Positions 1-8,507 of a stretch of DNA of 64,000 bases are shown one piece after another. Each line of letters opens with the position of its first letter. Position 1 is the first letter of the stretch. A program made the translations under genes and the position numbers. The stretch comes from Stenotrophomonas lactitubi (GTDB lineage Bacteria > Pseudomonadota > Gammaproteobacteria > Xanthomonadales > Xanthomonadaceae): positions 1-64,000 of the forward strand of contig NZ_PHQX01000001.1 of the NCBI RefSeq assembly GCF_002803515.1, read 5' to 3'. The notes beneath the pieces are model-generated. The model searched no databases. It had not been told where the DNA came from and was given only the letters and a program-made list of their open reading frames with translations.

Positions 1-44
1 CTCTTGTACGCTTTGAAACAGCTCGGTGATGTGACAAGTGTCAT
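1..44 (-). CDS. 5' end of an unidentified ORF leaving the window (transposase?)
   Basis: Only 14 complete codons are visible, reading MTLVTSPSCFKAYK from the ATG at 44. The ORF is preceded by GGGAGG three bases upstream, which is close for a Shine-Dalgarno site. Its position, directly inside foreign DNA that breaks a helicase gene, suggests the transposase of an insertion sequence. The fragment is too short to assign to a family, and it could be a chance ORF. Confidence 0.3.
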   Translation of the reverse strand, partial: MTLVTSPSCFKAYK

Positions 45-129
45 GATCCTCCCGGTCGCATTTGCTCGGTCAGAGTGCTGGTTTTTCACACATTAGTCCT
101 GTTTGACGAATGTGGGCAAATGCTAAACC
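1..129 (-). mobile_element. Possible end of a mobile element interrupting the SNF2 gene
   Basis: The helicase reading frame loses family similarity after the Asp-Glu pair of its Walker B motif, at about base 134. The sequence to the left is less GC-rich than the neighbouring gene. On the minus strand it contains a purine-rich ribosome-binding-like GGGAGG at 53-48 and an ATG at 44-42 that opens an ORF leaving the window. An insertion-sequence terminus is the simplest explanation. I could not recognise the family, and no terminal inverted repeat or target duplication can be judged from one side only. A rearrangement breakpoint is the alternative. Confidence 0.4.
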
Positions 130-1685
130 GGCACCTCGTCCAGGATCAGCAGGTGATAGGAATGCGCCTGCAGCGCCTGTTCGTCGCGCCAGAGCAGGGG
201 ATAGGTGGTCAGTATCAGATCATGTGCGGCAATGGCATCGAACTGCGTGTCACGCGCAGGTCCGTGCAGGGCCAGTACGCGCAGATCCGGGGTGAAGCGC
301 GCAGCTTCACTCTGCCAGTTGTGCAACAGTGACGTCGGCATGACCACCAGCGCCGGTTTGTCCAGGCGGCCGCTCTGTTTTTCAACCAGGAGATGGGCCA
401 GGGTCTGCAGTGTCTTGCCCAGGCCCATGTCGTCGGCCAGCACGCCGCCCAAGCCCTGCTGGCGCAGGTACTGCAGCCAGGACAGGCCCTCAAGCTGGTA
501 GCTGCGCAGCGTCGCGCGCAAGCCCTGCGGCGCCGGGACAGCGGTCATCGCCGGTGCGTCCAGCAGGCGCTGCACGCGTGCGCGGGTATCGTTGCTGCTG
601 TGCAGTCGCAGCTGCGCGGCGTCCTGCAGTGCCTGCAGGCGCCCGCGGTCGTGCACCTGCAGGCGCAGCGGTTGCCCGTGGTCGCCGAACAGATCCGCCA
701 GCAGCGCGATCACCGGTTTCAGACGTCCCGCGCGCAGTGCCAGGCGTTCATTGCCCGACGTCGTCAGCAGTACGTTCTCGTCATCGCCGATCGCGTCCAG
801 CTGACCGCGCAGCCAGCGCGGATCAGACTGCAGTACGCCCTGCAACAGCGGAACCAGTGCAACGCTGCGGCCATCGACGTCGATGGTCAGGGCCAGGTCG
901 AACGCAGCGCTGTCGGTGGACATCGACCGCACATCCAGGTCGATCTCCTCCACCCGGGTAATGCGATGGCGGAAGGCATCGTCAGTCTCGATCTTCCAGC
1001 CCAGCGCTTCCAACCGCAGCACATCCTCCAGCAGGAAGCGGGTCCAGTCGAAACTGCGCAGCTCGAACAATGGACCGCCGCCGTCCAGCACGATGCGCGG
1101 TTGCCGCTCGCGGTGCAGGTGGACGCTGTGCAATTCCGCTTCACGCCGTGCCTCCCCGGCCAGGTCACGCGGCAGCAGGTAGAGCTGGCCCTCGGCGCCA
1201 TGCACGAACAGCGACGGGTCGTCGAGAAAACGCACGTGTTCGCCGTACTCGAAAGCGACGGTGGCAACGTCGAGCCACTGCGAGGCATCGCGTTCGGTGA
1301 GCCAGGCGGGACGGTATTCCATGCTGTGCAGATGGAGGATCGGCGTCATCGCCTGGGTCTGCAGGGTGGGCAGCGTTGGCTTGGCGGCCGGGCGCAGCAG
1401 GCCCGGCGTACCCTCCAGGGAGGTTGCCAGCGCGGCCAGCAGTACGGCGGCGACATGCTCGCAGTGCCCGCCAACCGGACAGGTGCAGCGACTCTGCAGG
1501 GGGCTGTGCGGTGTGCGGGCGCTGGCATCCAGGTCGATCGACACCTGCCAGCCCTCGAGCTGGGCGGTCAGCAGCGGTGACTGGTAGCGCAGTTCACGCA
1601 CTGCCGAAACGAGGTGGTTGCCCTTTCCCAGTGTCCCGGCATCCAGCCAGCGGGACAGTTCCCCTCCGGTGAATACTACGGCCAT
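123..1685 (-). pseudogene. SNF2-family helicase with SWIM zinc finger, 3' truncated
   Basis: This is the N-terminal half of a bacterial SNF2/RapA-like ATP-dependent helicase, a family usually close to 1000 residues. I start it at the ATG at 1685 (MAVVFTGGELSRW), which has AGGA six bases upstream; the longer frame to 1775 has no such signal. About 60-80 residues in lies a SWIM zinc finger of the CxCPxGxxCxH type (CTCPVGGHCEH). Near the end come the Walker A motif (DDMGLGKT) and motif Ia (VVMPTSLLHNW). The frame reaches the Walker B Asp-Glu and then reads Val-Pro-Val-stop, where relatives continue Ala-Gln. The second RecA lobe is absent, so the product should have no helicase activity. The break coincides with sequence of different character at the window edge, which fits disruption by an insertion. 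Confidence 0.85.
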
Positions 1686-1858
1686 GCGTCGTCCTGTCCT
1701 CTCCATCTGCAGCACGCGTTGCCGAGGGCACCGCAAGCGGGGAAGCGGACATTCTACGGATTGAGGGCCCGGCATGCTGGTTCATGCTGCGGCGCATCCC
1801 AGCCGGCAACGGGTGTACCGCTAGAATGGCGGCATTCTCACCGGGTAGGGCAGTAGAG

Positions 1859-2590
1859 ATGCAGCAATCGACTTCCAGCGGCACGCGCAGCAAGCGTTTC
1901 GCCTCTGCGGCGGATGCCCTGCAGGGCGTGGTCGCTGATGGCCAGGTTCTGGCCGTGGGTGGCTTCGGCCTGTGCGGTATTCCTGAAGCACTGATCGCCG
2001 CACTGCGCGACAGTGGGGCCAAGGGCCTGACCGTGATCTCCAACAACGCCGGCGTGGATGGCTTCGGCCTGGGCCAGCTGCTGGAAACCCGGCAGATCAG
2101 GAAGATGATTTCGTCCTACGTGGGCGAGAACAAGGAGTTCGAACGGCAGTTCCTGGCCGGCGAGCTGGAGTTGGAATTCAATCCGCAGGGCACCCTGGCC
2201 GAACGCCTGCGTGCCGGTGGTGCGGGTATCCCGGCGTTCTTCACCGCTACCGGCTATGGCACGGTGGTGGCCGAAGGCAAGGAAACCCGTGAGTTCGACG
2301 GCAAGCACTACGTGATGGAAACCGCGCTGCGCGCCGACGTGGCACTGGTCAAGGCCTGGAAGGCCGACGAGGCCGGCAACCTGGTGTTCCGCAAGACCGC
2401 GCGCAATTTCAACCCGGCCTGTGCGATGGCCGGCAAGGTCTGCATCGTGGAAGTGGAGGAGGTGGTGCCGGTCGGCAGCATCGACCCGGACCAGGTGCAC
2501 CTGCCGGGTATCTACGTGCACCGCATCGTGCACAACCCCACTCCCGAAAAACGTATCGAACAGCGCACCATCCGTGCGGAGGGCAACTGA
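1859..2590 (+). CDS. scoA: 3-oxoacid CoA-transferase subunit A
   Basis: This encodes the alpha subunit of a two-subunit succinyl-CoA:3-ketoacid (or acetoacetate) CoA transferase, which moves CoA between succinyl-CoA and acetoacetate in ketone-body or branched-chain catabolism. The 243-residue product has the family's glycine-rich start ([16 protein letters not shown]), the [11 protein letters not shown] stretch, and the [16 protein letters not shown] region typical of subunit A. I start it at the ATG at 1859; an upstream in-frame ATG at 1784 would add 25 residues that do not resemble the family. The stop at 2590 is one base before the subunit B start, so the two are translationally coupled. 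Substrate choice (succinyl, butyryl or acetyl donors) cannot be read from sequence alone. Confidence 0.92.
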   Translation: MQQSTSSGTRSKRFASAADALQGVVADGQVLAVGGFGLCGIPEALIAALRDSGAKGLTVISNNAGVDGFGLGQLLETRQIRKMISSYVGENKEFERQFLAGELELEFNPQGTLAERLRAGGAGIPAFFTATGYGTVVAEGKETREFDGKHYVMETALRADVALVKAWKADEAGNLVFRKTARNFNPACAMAGKVCIVEVEEVVPVGSIDPDQVHLPGIYVHRIVHNPTPEKRIEQRTIRAEGN

Positions 2591-2591
2591 G

Positions 2592-3224
2592 ATGGCATGG
2601 ACCCGCGACGAGATGGCGGCGCGCGCTGCGCGTGAACTGACCGATGGCGCCTACGTGAACCTGGGCATCGGCCTGCCGACGCTGGTGGCCAATCACATTC
2701 CCGACGGCGTGGATGTGTGGCTGCAGTCGGAAAACGGCTTGCTCGGCATTGGTCCGTTCCCGACCGAAAGCGAAGTGGATGCCGACCTGATCAATGCCGG
2801 CAAGCAGACCGTCACCGCACGTGCGGGGGCCAGCTATTTCGGCAGCCATGACAGCTTCGCGATGATCCGCGGTGGTCACGTCAACCTGGCCATCCTTGGC
2901 GCGATGCAGGTCACCGACCAGGGTGACCTGGCCAACTGGATGGTGCCCGGCAAGATGGTCAAGGGCATGGGCGGGGCGATGGATCTGGTGGCCGGCGTAC
3001 AGCGGGTGGTGGTGCTGATGGAGCACACCGCCAAGAACGGCGAACACAAGATCCTGGCCGAATGCACGCTGCCGCTGACCGGTGTGGGCGTGGTCGATCG
3101 CATCATCACCGACCTGGCGGTATTCGATGTGACCGATGACGGTCTGGTGCTGGTGGAAGCCGCGCCCGGAGTTGGCGATGGCGAGTTGAAGGAAAAGACG
3201 GGCGTGGCCTTCAAGCGCGCCTGA
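2592..3224 (+). CDS. scoB: 3-oxoacid CoA-transferase subunit B
   Basis: This is the beta subunit that completes the heteromeric CoA transferase with the gene before it. The 210-residue protein opens with [19 protein letters not shown] and carries [15 protein letters not shown]. The [10 protein letters not shown] motif contains the glutamate that forms the covalent glutamyl-CoA intermediate in this family. Its C-terminal half holds the usual MGGAMDLV and VVLMEHTAK segments. The start at 2592 is the only ATG consistent with the family N terminus and begins directly after the subunit A stop. A perfect hairpin follows the stop codon at 3233-3261. Confidence 0.93.
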   Translation: MAWTRDEMAARAARELTDGAYVNLGIGLPTLVANHIPDGVDVWLQSENGLLGIGPFPTESEVDADLINAGKQTVTARAGASYFGSHDSFAMIRGGHVNLAILGAMQVTDQGDLANWMVPGKMVKGMGGAMDLVAGVQRVVVLMEHTAKNGEHKILAECTLPLTGVGVVDRIITDLAVFDVTDDGLVLVEAAPGVGDGELKEKTGVAFKRA

Positions 3225-3232
3225 TTGATCCG

Positions 3233-3261
3233 CGACAGGAGGTGTGCGGTCCCTCCTGTCG
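3233..3261. terminator. Hairpin between the convergent scoB and glycosyltransferase genes
   Basis: CGACAGGAGG at 3233-3242 is complementary to CCTCCTGTCG at 3252-3261, with a nine-base loop. It lies between two convergent stop codons. It has no T tract on either strand, so it would be a weak intrinsic terminator or only an mRNA end-protecting hairpin. Confidence 0.45.
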
Positions 3262-3262
3262 G

Positions 3263-5317
3263 TCAGCTGCGTCGGGCGTAGGCGTATTCGCTGCCGTGGG
3301 CGTCGGGCTCGCCGACGCATGCGGCCGCTGTCGCTACACGTAGTCCGGCGTGTTCACAGCATGTACCGAACACGCGTTCGATGGCATGGGCGAGCGTTCC
3401 ATCTATCTGGCCGTGCTCAGCCTCGAAGTTGCTTCGGTAGAGGTGTGCGTCCAGCAGCGGGCGCAGGGCCCGCAGCCGCCACCAGCCCATGCTGCCGGCA
3501 CCGAACTGGCTGCCGTCTGCTGCAGCGTGCAGGCCGACCCGCGCCTGGAGCCGTTGCAGTGCCGGACCATTGCCACCAACGTACTCGGCAACCGGCAGAA
3601 GGTGACCCTCGGCGACGACCATGCCCAAGCTGCGATCGGCCTGGAACGCAGCGTGGATGCGTGCGGCTCGCCCGCCCTGTACCAGGCGCTGCAGCAGTTC
3701 CTGCCGCCACTGATCGCCATCGGACCGATGGCTGGAACGTTTCGTATGCAGCTTCAGGATCACATCGTGCTGGTCCTGCAGCAGTTCAGCCACTTCAAGG
3801 AACGGCAGGATGTCCCGGCCATGGTTTTCCACAGCCATGACCTCGCCCTGCAGGCCGTGTGCGGCAAGTGCCTGATGCACTGCGTCCACGTGCTGCGCCG
3901 GAGTAGTCACCACGATCCGCCAAGGCAGCGCTGCATCGTGTAGTGCAGACAGGACTTCCGGCAGCGTCTCCAGGTACCAGGCATGGAGATGCACCGCCGG
4001 CTGCTGGACTGGTGCAGCAGCCGGTGACAGCGCATCACGGGTGGCCTGCAGCCACGCATGACCCAGCCTCGCATCCGGTTCCAGCACTGCACCTTCGGCC
4101 CATTCGTTCCAGGCGTTGATGAATACCATGCGCTTGTTCGTGGGCGCGGCAGCAAGGCGTTTCTCGATCGTGCTGCGCAGCCAATCACGATAGCCTCTGG
4201 GCGATGCATGCAGGTACACCCGGCCGCGCCCCGAACGGCGAGCCTCGTTGTCCCAGCCAGGATTCACGCCGGGGTAGAGCGGATAGTCCGGCAGCGGACG
4301 TGCGCTGATCTCGGCAGCCAGTTCACGCCAGTCGCGCACGTCGCCATTGAAATCGGGATTGAGCAGCCACTGCCGCGCCGACAGCGAGGAAGGGTTGCTC
4401 ATGTTCGGAGGGAATTCGACGGCAGCGTCGAATCCGATGTCACGAGGGTCTGGCCGTTCAAAACCTTGAACGTAGACCAGATGGATCTCGCCCACGCCAT
4501 TGTCGCGACACCAGCGGCGCCAACGGTCGGCGGTGGCACGTGCATCGGGCAGCAGATGGGGTCGGTAGACCAGCAGCATCGGCAGGCCATCGACCTTCAA
4601 CGCGCGCCGGTCGCGCAGATACGGCGCGATGTGGGCGATGAAGGACAGATCGTCTTCGGCGCTGTGCTGCTGGCCGATCAGGATGTCATCGTCGCGCCCG
4701 TCCCAGCGCCGCGCCCAGTTCTCGTTGGCCCAGCACAGGCAGAACGGCAGGTCGATGCTGTCGTCGTCCAGCCATTGGCGCAGCGGGTCTTCCATCAGCG
4801 TGCGACCGCTGAACCAGTAGTAGTAGAAGCAGAACGCGCCGATGCCATACTCCGCAGCCAAACGCGCCTGGTCACGCATCACCTGCGGATTGCGCAGGTC
4901 GTAGAAGCCCAGGTCGGCAGGCAGGCGTGGCTGCACATGGCCTTCGAACTGCGGCAGGGCGCGGGTGACATTGCGCCATTCCGTAAAGCCCTTGCCCCAC
5001 CAGGCATCGTTCTGCGGGAACGTGTGGAACTGCGGCAGGTAGAACGCCACCAGGGTGGCGGGCAGTGGCGAGGGCAGGATGCCTTCGCGCCAGGGGACGT
5101 GGCCGATCGCTGGTTCGTCGGCGCGCCACCGCAATTGGGCATTGGCGCGCGGTCCGCCGGCGTCCTGCTGTCCTTTCGGCGGTGGCGGCACCCAGGCGCC
5201 ATGGCCGGCCAGAAAGCGGGTGCGCAGGCGATCACGCTGCCCCTGTGACAGCGGCAGCGCCCGAAAGGCCGCGCGCAGCAGCGGGAACAGTACCCGGCGC
5301 AGGTTGATGCCGGTCAT
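3263..5317 (-). CDS. WbsX-type glycosyltransferase with RgpF-like rhamnan synthesis domain
   Basis: This 684-residue cytoplasmic or peripheral enzyme is probably involved in making a cell-surface polysaccharide. The N-terminal two thirds match the WbsX glycosyltransferase family, with FYLPQFHTFPQNDAWWGKGF, then FCFYYYWFSGR, FCLCWANENWARRWDG and NAWNEWAEGAVLEPD. The last third matches the rhamnan synthesis protein F domain, with HAWYLETLPEVL, ENHGRDILPFL and ILKLHTKRS. WbsX-RgpF fusions occur in O-antigen and rhamnan loci, but here the gene stands alone between a CoA transferase and alkB. No other sugar genes lie within several kb, so its polymer is unknown. The start ATG at 5317 is followed by a basic, amphipathic stretch (INLRRVLFPLLRAAFRALPL) that could hold it to the membrane. 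Confidence 0.85.
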   Translation of the reverse strand: MTGINLRRVLFPLLRAAFRALPLSQGQRDRLRTRFLAGHGAWVPPPPKGQQDAGGPRANAQLRWRADEPAIGHVPWREGILPSPLPATLVAFYLPQFHTFPQNDAWWGKGFTEWRNVTRALPQFEGHVQPRLPADLGFYDLRNPQVMRDQARLAAEYGIGAFCFYYYWFSGRTLMEDPLRQWLDDDSIDLPFCLCWANENWARRWDGRDDDILIGQQHSAEDDLSFIAHIAPYLRDRRALKVDGLPMLLVYRPHLLPDARATADRWRRWCRDNGVGEIHLVYVQGFERPDPRDIGFDAAVEFPPNMSNPSSLSARQWLLNPDFNGDVRDWRELAAEISARPLPDYPLYPGVNPGWDNEARRSGRGRVYLHASPRGYRDWLRSTIEKRLAAAPTNKRMVFINAWNEWAEGAVLEPDARLGHAWLQATRDALSPAAAPVQQPAVHLHAWYLETLPEVLSALHDAALPWRIVVTTPAQHVDAVHQALAAHGLQGEVMAVENHGRDILPFLEVAELLQDQHDVILKLHTKRSSHRSDGDQWRQELLQRLVQGGRAARIHAAFQADRSLGMVVAEGHLLPVAEYVGGNGPALQRLQARVGLHAAADGSQFGAGSMGWWRLRALRPLLDAHLYRSNFEAEHGQIDGTLAHAIERVFGTCCEHAGLRVATAAACVGEPDAHGSEYAYARRS

Positions 5318-5435
5318 CTCACGTGCTCGTTCAGGAGGGCGCGTGAGCAGGGTTTGGCAACGTAGATGTCGGTCATTTCTCCATTTTCAGCGTTGGCGGC
5401 CGTCGGGGCAAACATCACCGTGCTAGCGTTGGCCA

Positions 5436-6026
5436 ATGCTGTTCCCCCATGACCTGCCAGACGCCGACGTCCGCCACCTGACCGGGTGGCTGCCCGCCGC
5501 TGAAGCCGACGCTCTGCAGGAGGCATTGGCACAGGAAATTCCTTGGGAAACCCACCGCATCCGCATGTTCGGCAACTGGGTGGACTCACCCCGGTTGAGC
5601 TGCTGGATCGGCGATCCGCAGGCGCGCTACCGCTATTCAGGCGCCGAGTTCGTGCCCCATCCGTGGCCGCTTGTGCTGGGGGCATTGCGCGACCGGCTGC
5701 AAGCGCAGGGCGTGGGTCGATTCAACAGCGTGCTGCTCAACCGCTATCGCGGCGGCACCGACTACATGGGCTGGCACAGCGATGACGAGCCGGAGCTGGG
5801 GCCGGCGCCGCTGATTGCTTCGTTGAGCCTCGGAGCGGCGCGACGGTTCCTGCTGCGTCGACGTGACGATCCTGCGCGCAAGGCCGAATACCTGCTCGGC
5901 CACGGCGATCTGCTGTTGATGGCCGGGCAGACCCAGCGCCACTACCAGCACGCGCTGCCGAAGATGGCGCGGGTGCAGGGTGAACGCATCAACCTGACGT
6001 TCCGGTGGATCACGCCGCGGACCTGA
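5436..6026 (+). CDS. alkB: AlkB-like 2-oxoglutarate/Fe(II) dioxygenase
   Basis: This encodes a 196-residue alpha-ketoglutarate dependent dioxygenase that reverses N-alkylation damage such as 1-methyladenine and 3-methylcytosine in DNA or RNA. The iron triad is visible as His114-x-Asp116 (WHSDDE) and His172 (YQHALPK), and the 2-oxoglutarate-binding arginines are in RINLTFR near the C terminus. FNSVLLNRYRGGTDYMGWH is the characteristic strand before the HxD motif. The length and the short N terminus resemble the ALKBH2/3-like bacterial group more than E. coli AlkB. It is divergent from the glycosyltransferase gene across 118 bases, and no Ada box was evident. A SMAG palindrome follows the stop. 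Confidence 0.9.
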   Translation: MLFPHDLPDADVRHLTGWLPAAEADALQEALAQEIPWETHRIRMFGNWVDSPRLSCWIGDPQARYRYSGAEFVPHPWPLVLGALRDRLQAQGVGRFNSVLLNRYRGGTDYMGWHSDDEPELGPAPLIASLSLGAARRFLLRRRDDPARKAEYLLGHGDLLLMAGQTQRHYQHALPKMARVQGERINLTFRWITPRT

Positions 6027-6040
6027 CGCAGGTCCCGGAG

Positions 6041-6068
6041 CATTCATCCACGCATGGCGTGGATCTAC
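6041..6068 (-). repeat. SMAG palindrome, ATCCACGC class
   Basis: Read on the minus strand this starts GTAG and continues as the palindrome ATCCACGCCATGCGTGGAT. The same sequence recurs at 13707, 13773, 29866, 55753 and 57817. It matches the GTAG-headed short palindromes (SMAG) described in S. maltophilia. Here it lies between the convergent alkB and mla genes. Confidence 0.85.
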
Positions 6069-6110
6069 CCGCATCGCGGGACCAGGCCCGGCGTAATCAG
6101 CGGAAACCGA

Positions 6111-6752
6111 TCAGCGCTTCAGCGCCTGCTTGTCGTTCTGCCCGCTGGTCAGCGTCCAGCCCACCACGTCCTGCGCTACCTGCTGCAGGCCACGCTCGAA
6201 GGCCGCTGCCACCGCCGACACATCAGTGCTGCCTACCGGCTGCAGCTGACGGAAGGTGCGGTCGGCGACCACGCGCTGGCTGGTCACATCGATCAGCTTG
6301 GCGTTGATCTCGATGACGACCGTTGGCGTTGCCTGGCCCTGGTAGTCCGATTCGAAGCGACGGATGTCGGTCGACAGCTTGTAGTCGGCGCGGATGCCGG
6401 CGGCAACGCGGGCCACGCCGTGGATGCGGCCGGAATCCTCGAAGCCGCGCAGCAGGGTGTCCTCGATCATGTCGGTGGCCGGCTGCGCCCAGCTGGCGCC
6501 CTTGTAGATCTCCAGCTCCGACGGCGTCGGCCGCACGTTGATGCGCGGGCTGTCGACCATGCGCGCGGCGCTGGGCTTGGCCAGCACCAGTTGCCAGTCG
6601 GCCTGTGGCCAGCTGGGGTCGACCTTGACCTGCACGGCCGGCGAATACAGGGTGACGGGGTTCTTGTCGCCGCTGCCGAGGATCGAGCAGCCACCCAGCA
6701 GGGTGGCCAGCGACGCTGCCAACAACAGGCGCGGAAGGGTGGTCGGGCTCAT
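6111..6752 (-). CDS. ABC transport auxiliary lipoprotein of the Mla/MCE operon
   Basis: This 213-residue protein has a lipoprotein signal, with a hydrophobic segment followed by the lipobox LLGGC at about residues 18-22, so it should be acylated and outer-membrane anchored. The rest matches the ABC-type transport auxiliary component family (PqiC/YmbA-like), including LYSPAVQVKV, SPRINVRPTPSELEIY and DVTSQRVVADRTF. It is the last gene of the four-gene operon and overlaps the MCE gene by four bases. The likely role is to receive or pass phospholipids at the outer membrane. No periplasmic shuttle (MlaC) gene lies in this operon, so this lipoprotein may replace it or work with one encoded elsewhere. 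Confidence 0.85.
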   Translation of the reverse strand: MSPTTLPRLLLAASLATLLGGCSILGSGDKNPVTLYSPAVQVKVDPSWPQADWQLVLAKPSAARMVDSPRINVRPTPSELEIYKGASWAQPATDMIEDTLLRGFEDSGRIHGVARVAAGIRADYKLSTDIRRFESDYQGQATPTVVIEINAKLIDVTSQRVVADRTFRQLQPVGSTDVSAVAAAFERGLQQVAQDVVGWTLTSGQNDKQALKR

Positions 6753-7675
6753 TTGGGTTCGAACTCCTTCGGGGCGTCGCGGCCGAGCAGGTAGCGCGCG
6801 GGGTTGTTCTCGAGACGGTCGCTGACCCGGCGCAGGTCGCGGATCAAGCCACGCAGTTCACCCAGCGTCGGGCCGAGCTGGCCGAGGCCGTCATTGGCGA
6901 AGCTGTTGATGGCGGCGCGGTTCTCGCCAAGGATCGAATCGGCATTGCCAGCGGCCGAATCAAGCTTGGCCAGGGTGGCGTCGAGCTTGTCGATGATGCC
7001 CGGCAGCTGCTGCACCAGGTTCTTGTCCAGGCGCTCGATGGTGCCATTGGTGGTCTTCAGGGTGGTGTCCAGGCTGCGCGCGGCATCGCGCGCGCTGAGC
7101 AGCAGCGACTGCGTGCCCTGGTCGCGGTCGGCCAGGCCGCCACTGATCGTTTCCAGGTTGGCCAGGGTGGCGTTGATCGAGGCGACATTGCGGTCGCTGA
7201 GGATCTGGTCCATGCGCTCAACGATGCGGTTGGCCACATCGGTGATGTTCTGCAGCGCCGACGGCGTGGTCGGGATGATCGGTGCCGGGTCCTTGTTGAC
7301 CGTGGTCAGCGCCGGCGACTGCGGCGTGCCGCCGCTGAGCTGGATGATCGACGGGCCGGTCAGGCTGGTGATCGCCAGCTTGGCGCGGGTATCGGTCTTG
7401 ACCGGGGTTGTCGAGTTCAGGCGGATGCGCGCGACCACCTGGCGCGGATCGTCCGGTACCAGGTTCAGTTCGGTGATCGAGCCCACCGCGATGCCGTTGT
7501 ACTGCACCGGGCTGCCGACCGACAGGCCGGTCACCGCTTCGCGGAACACCACCCGGTATTCCTGCCAGGTGCGGTCGGAGGAGTACTTGGCGGCCCACAG
7601 GCCGAAGGCCAGCAGGGCCAGGCCGGTGATCAGGGTGAACGCGCCGATCAGCACGTAGTTGGCTTTTGTTTCCAT
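6749..7675 (-). CDS. mlaD: MCE-domain substrate-binding protein, MlaD-like
   Basis: This encodes the periplasmic, inner-membrane-anchored MCE component of a phospholipid ABC transporter. The 308-residue protein has one N-terminal membrane helix (NYVLIGAFTLITGLALLAFG) and then an MCE domain with TGLSVGSPVQYNGIAVG and TRAKLAITSLTGPSIIQL. A long alpha-helical C-terminal region follows (about residues 140-300), rich in Leu/Ala/Asp heptads. It is longer than E. coli MlaD (183 residues) and resembles the extended MCE proteins that form a tube or needle. The gene lies three bases after the ATPase gene and is clearly co-transcribed with it. Confidence 0.9.
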   Translation of the reverse strand: METKANYVLIGAFTLITGLALLAFGLWAAKYSSDRTWQEYRVVFREAVTGLSVGSPVQYNGIAVGSITELNLVPDDPRQVVARIRLNSTTPVKTDTRAKLAITSLTGPSIIQLSGGTPQSPALTTVNKDPAPIIPTTPSALQNITDVANRIVERMDQILSDRNVASINATLANLETISGGLADRDQGTQSLLLSARDAARSLDTTLKTTNGTIERLDKNLVQQLPGIIDKLDATLAKLDSAAGNADSILGENRAAINSFANDGLGQLGPTLGELRGLIRDLRRVSDRLENNPARYLLGRDAPKEFEPK

Positions 7676-7678
7676 GGC

Positions 7679-8506
7679 TCAGGCACTCTCGATCTGTTCG
7701 CCACGCGCGGCGCGCGCGCGGGGTCCGTGGAAGTATTCCTGGATCCACGGATGATCCAGTCTCTCGATTTCCGGCAGCGGCGCATTGGCCACCACCTTGC
7801 GATCGGCGATGACCGCCACCCGGTCGCAGATCGCATACAGCGTGTCCAGGTCGTGGGTGATCAGGAACACGGTCAGCCCCAGCGCTTCCTGCAGGGTCTT
7901 GATCAGGCGGTCGAACGCGGCCGCACCGATCGGGTCCAGCCCGGCGGTGGGTTCATCCAGGAACAGCAGCGGCGGATCCAGCGCCAATGCTCGTGCCAAG
8001 CCGGCGCGCTTGCGCATGCCGCCGGACAGCTGCGAGGGCAGCTTGTTGATCGCATCGGCGGGCAGACCGGCCAGCTTCACCTTCAGCAGGGCCAGCTCGT
8101 AGTGCCAGCGCTCGGGCAGTTCGCGGTGGTGTTCCTTCAGCGGCACCTGCACGTTTTCGCCCACGGTCAGCGACGAGAACAGGGCGCCGTCCTGGAACAG
8201 CACGCCGGTATTGCGTTCGATGTGCAGGCGGCTCTCGGCGTCGTCGGCACGCGCGTCGCGACCGAGCACTTCGATCTGCCCTTCATCCGGCACGCGCAGT
8301 CCGAGGATCGAGCGCATCAGCACCGATTTGCCGGTGCCCGAACCACCCACCACGCCAAGGATCTCGCCACGGCGCACGTCCAGGTCCAGCCCTTCGTGCA
8401 CGGTCTGGCTGCCAAAGCGGTTGACCAGCCCGCGCACGCGGATGGCCAGGTCGTGGCCGGCGTCGTCCTGCATGGGCACTTCTTCGGGGATCGGATGCGT
8501 GCTCAT
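7679..8506 (-). CDS. mlaF: ABC transporter ATP-binding protein, MlaF-like
   Basis: This is the cytoplasmic ATPase that drives lipid transport by the MCE complex. The 275-residue protein has Walker A (GGSGTGKSVLMR), a Q-loop region (NTGVLFQDGALFSSLTV), the signature LSGGMRKRAGLARA, Walker B with LLFLDEPTAGLDP, and the H-loop ITHDLDT. The methionine in the signature (LSGGM) is typical of Mla ATPases. The C-terminal tail ends near EYFHGPRARAARGEQIESA, and the EYFHGPR segment matches the MlaF C terminus that contacts the partner subunit. It sits one base after the permease gene and three bases before the MCE gene. Confidence 0.93.
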   Translation of the reverse strand: MSTHPIPEEVPMQDDAGHDLAIRVRGLVNRFGSQTVHEGLDLDVRRGEILGVVGGSGTGKSVLMRSILGLRVPDEGQIEVLGRDARADDAESRLHIERNTGVLFQDGALFSSLTVGENVQVPLKEHHRELPERWHYELALLKVKLAGLPADAINKLPSQLSGGMRKRAGLARALALDPPLLFLDEPTAGLDPIGAAAFDRLIKTLQEALGLTVFLITHDLDTLYAICDRVAVIADRKVVANAPLPEIERLDHPWIQEYFHGPRARAARGEQIESA

Positions 8507-8507
8507 G

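Noticed and set aside
393..1580. A 395-codon plus-strand open frame across the SNF2 fragment
   Set aside because: It shows composition-driven Gln/Arg/Ala-rich sequence; SWIM and Walker motifs prove the minus strand is coding.
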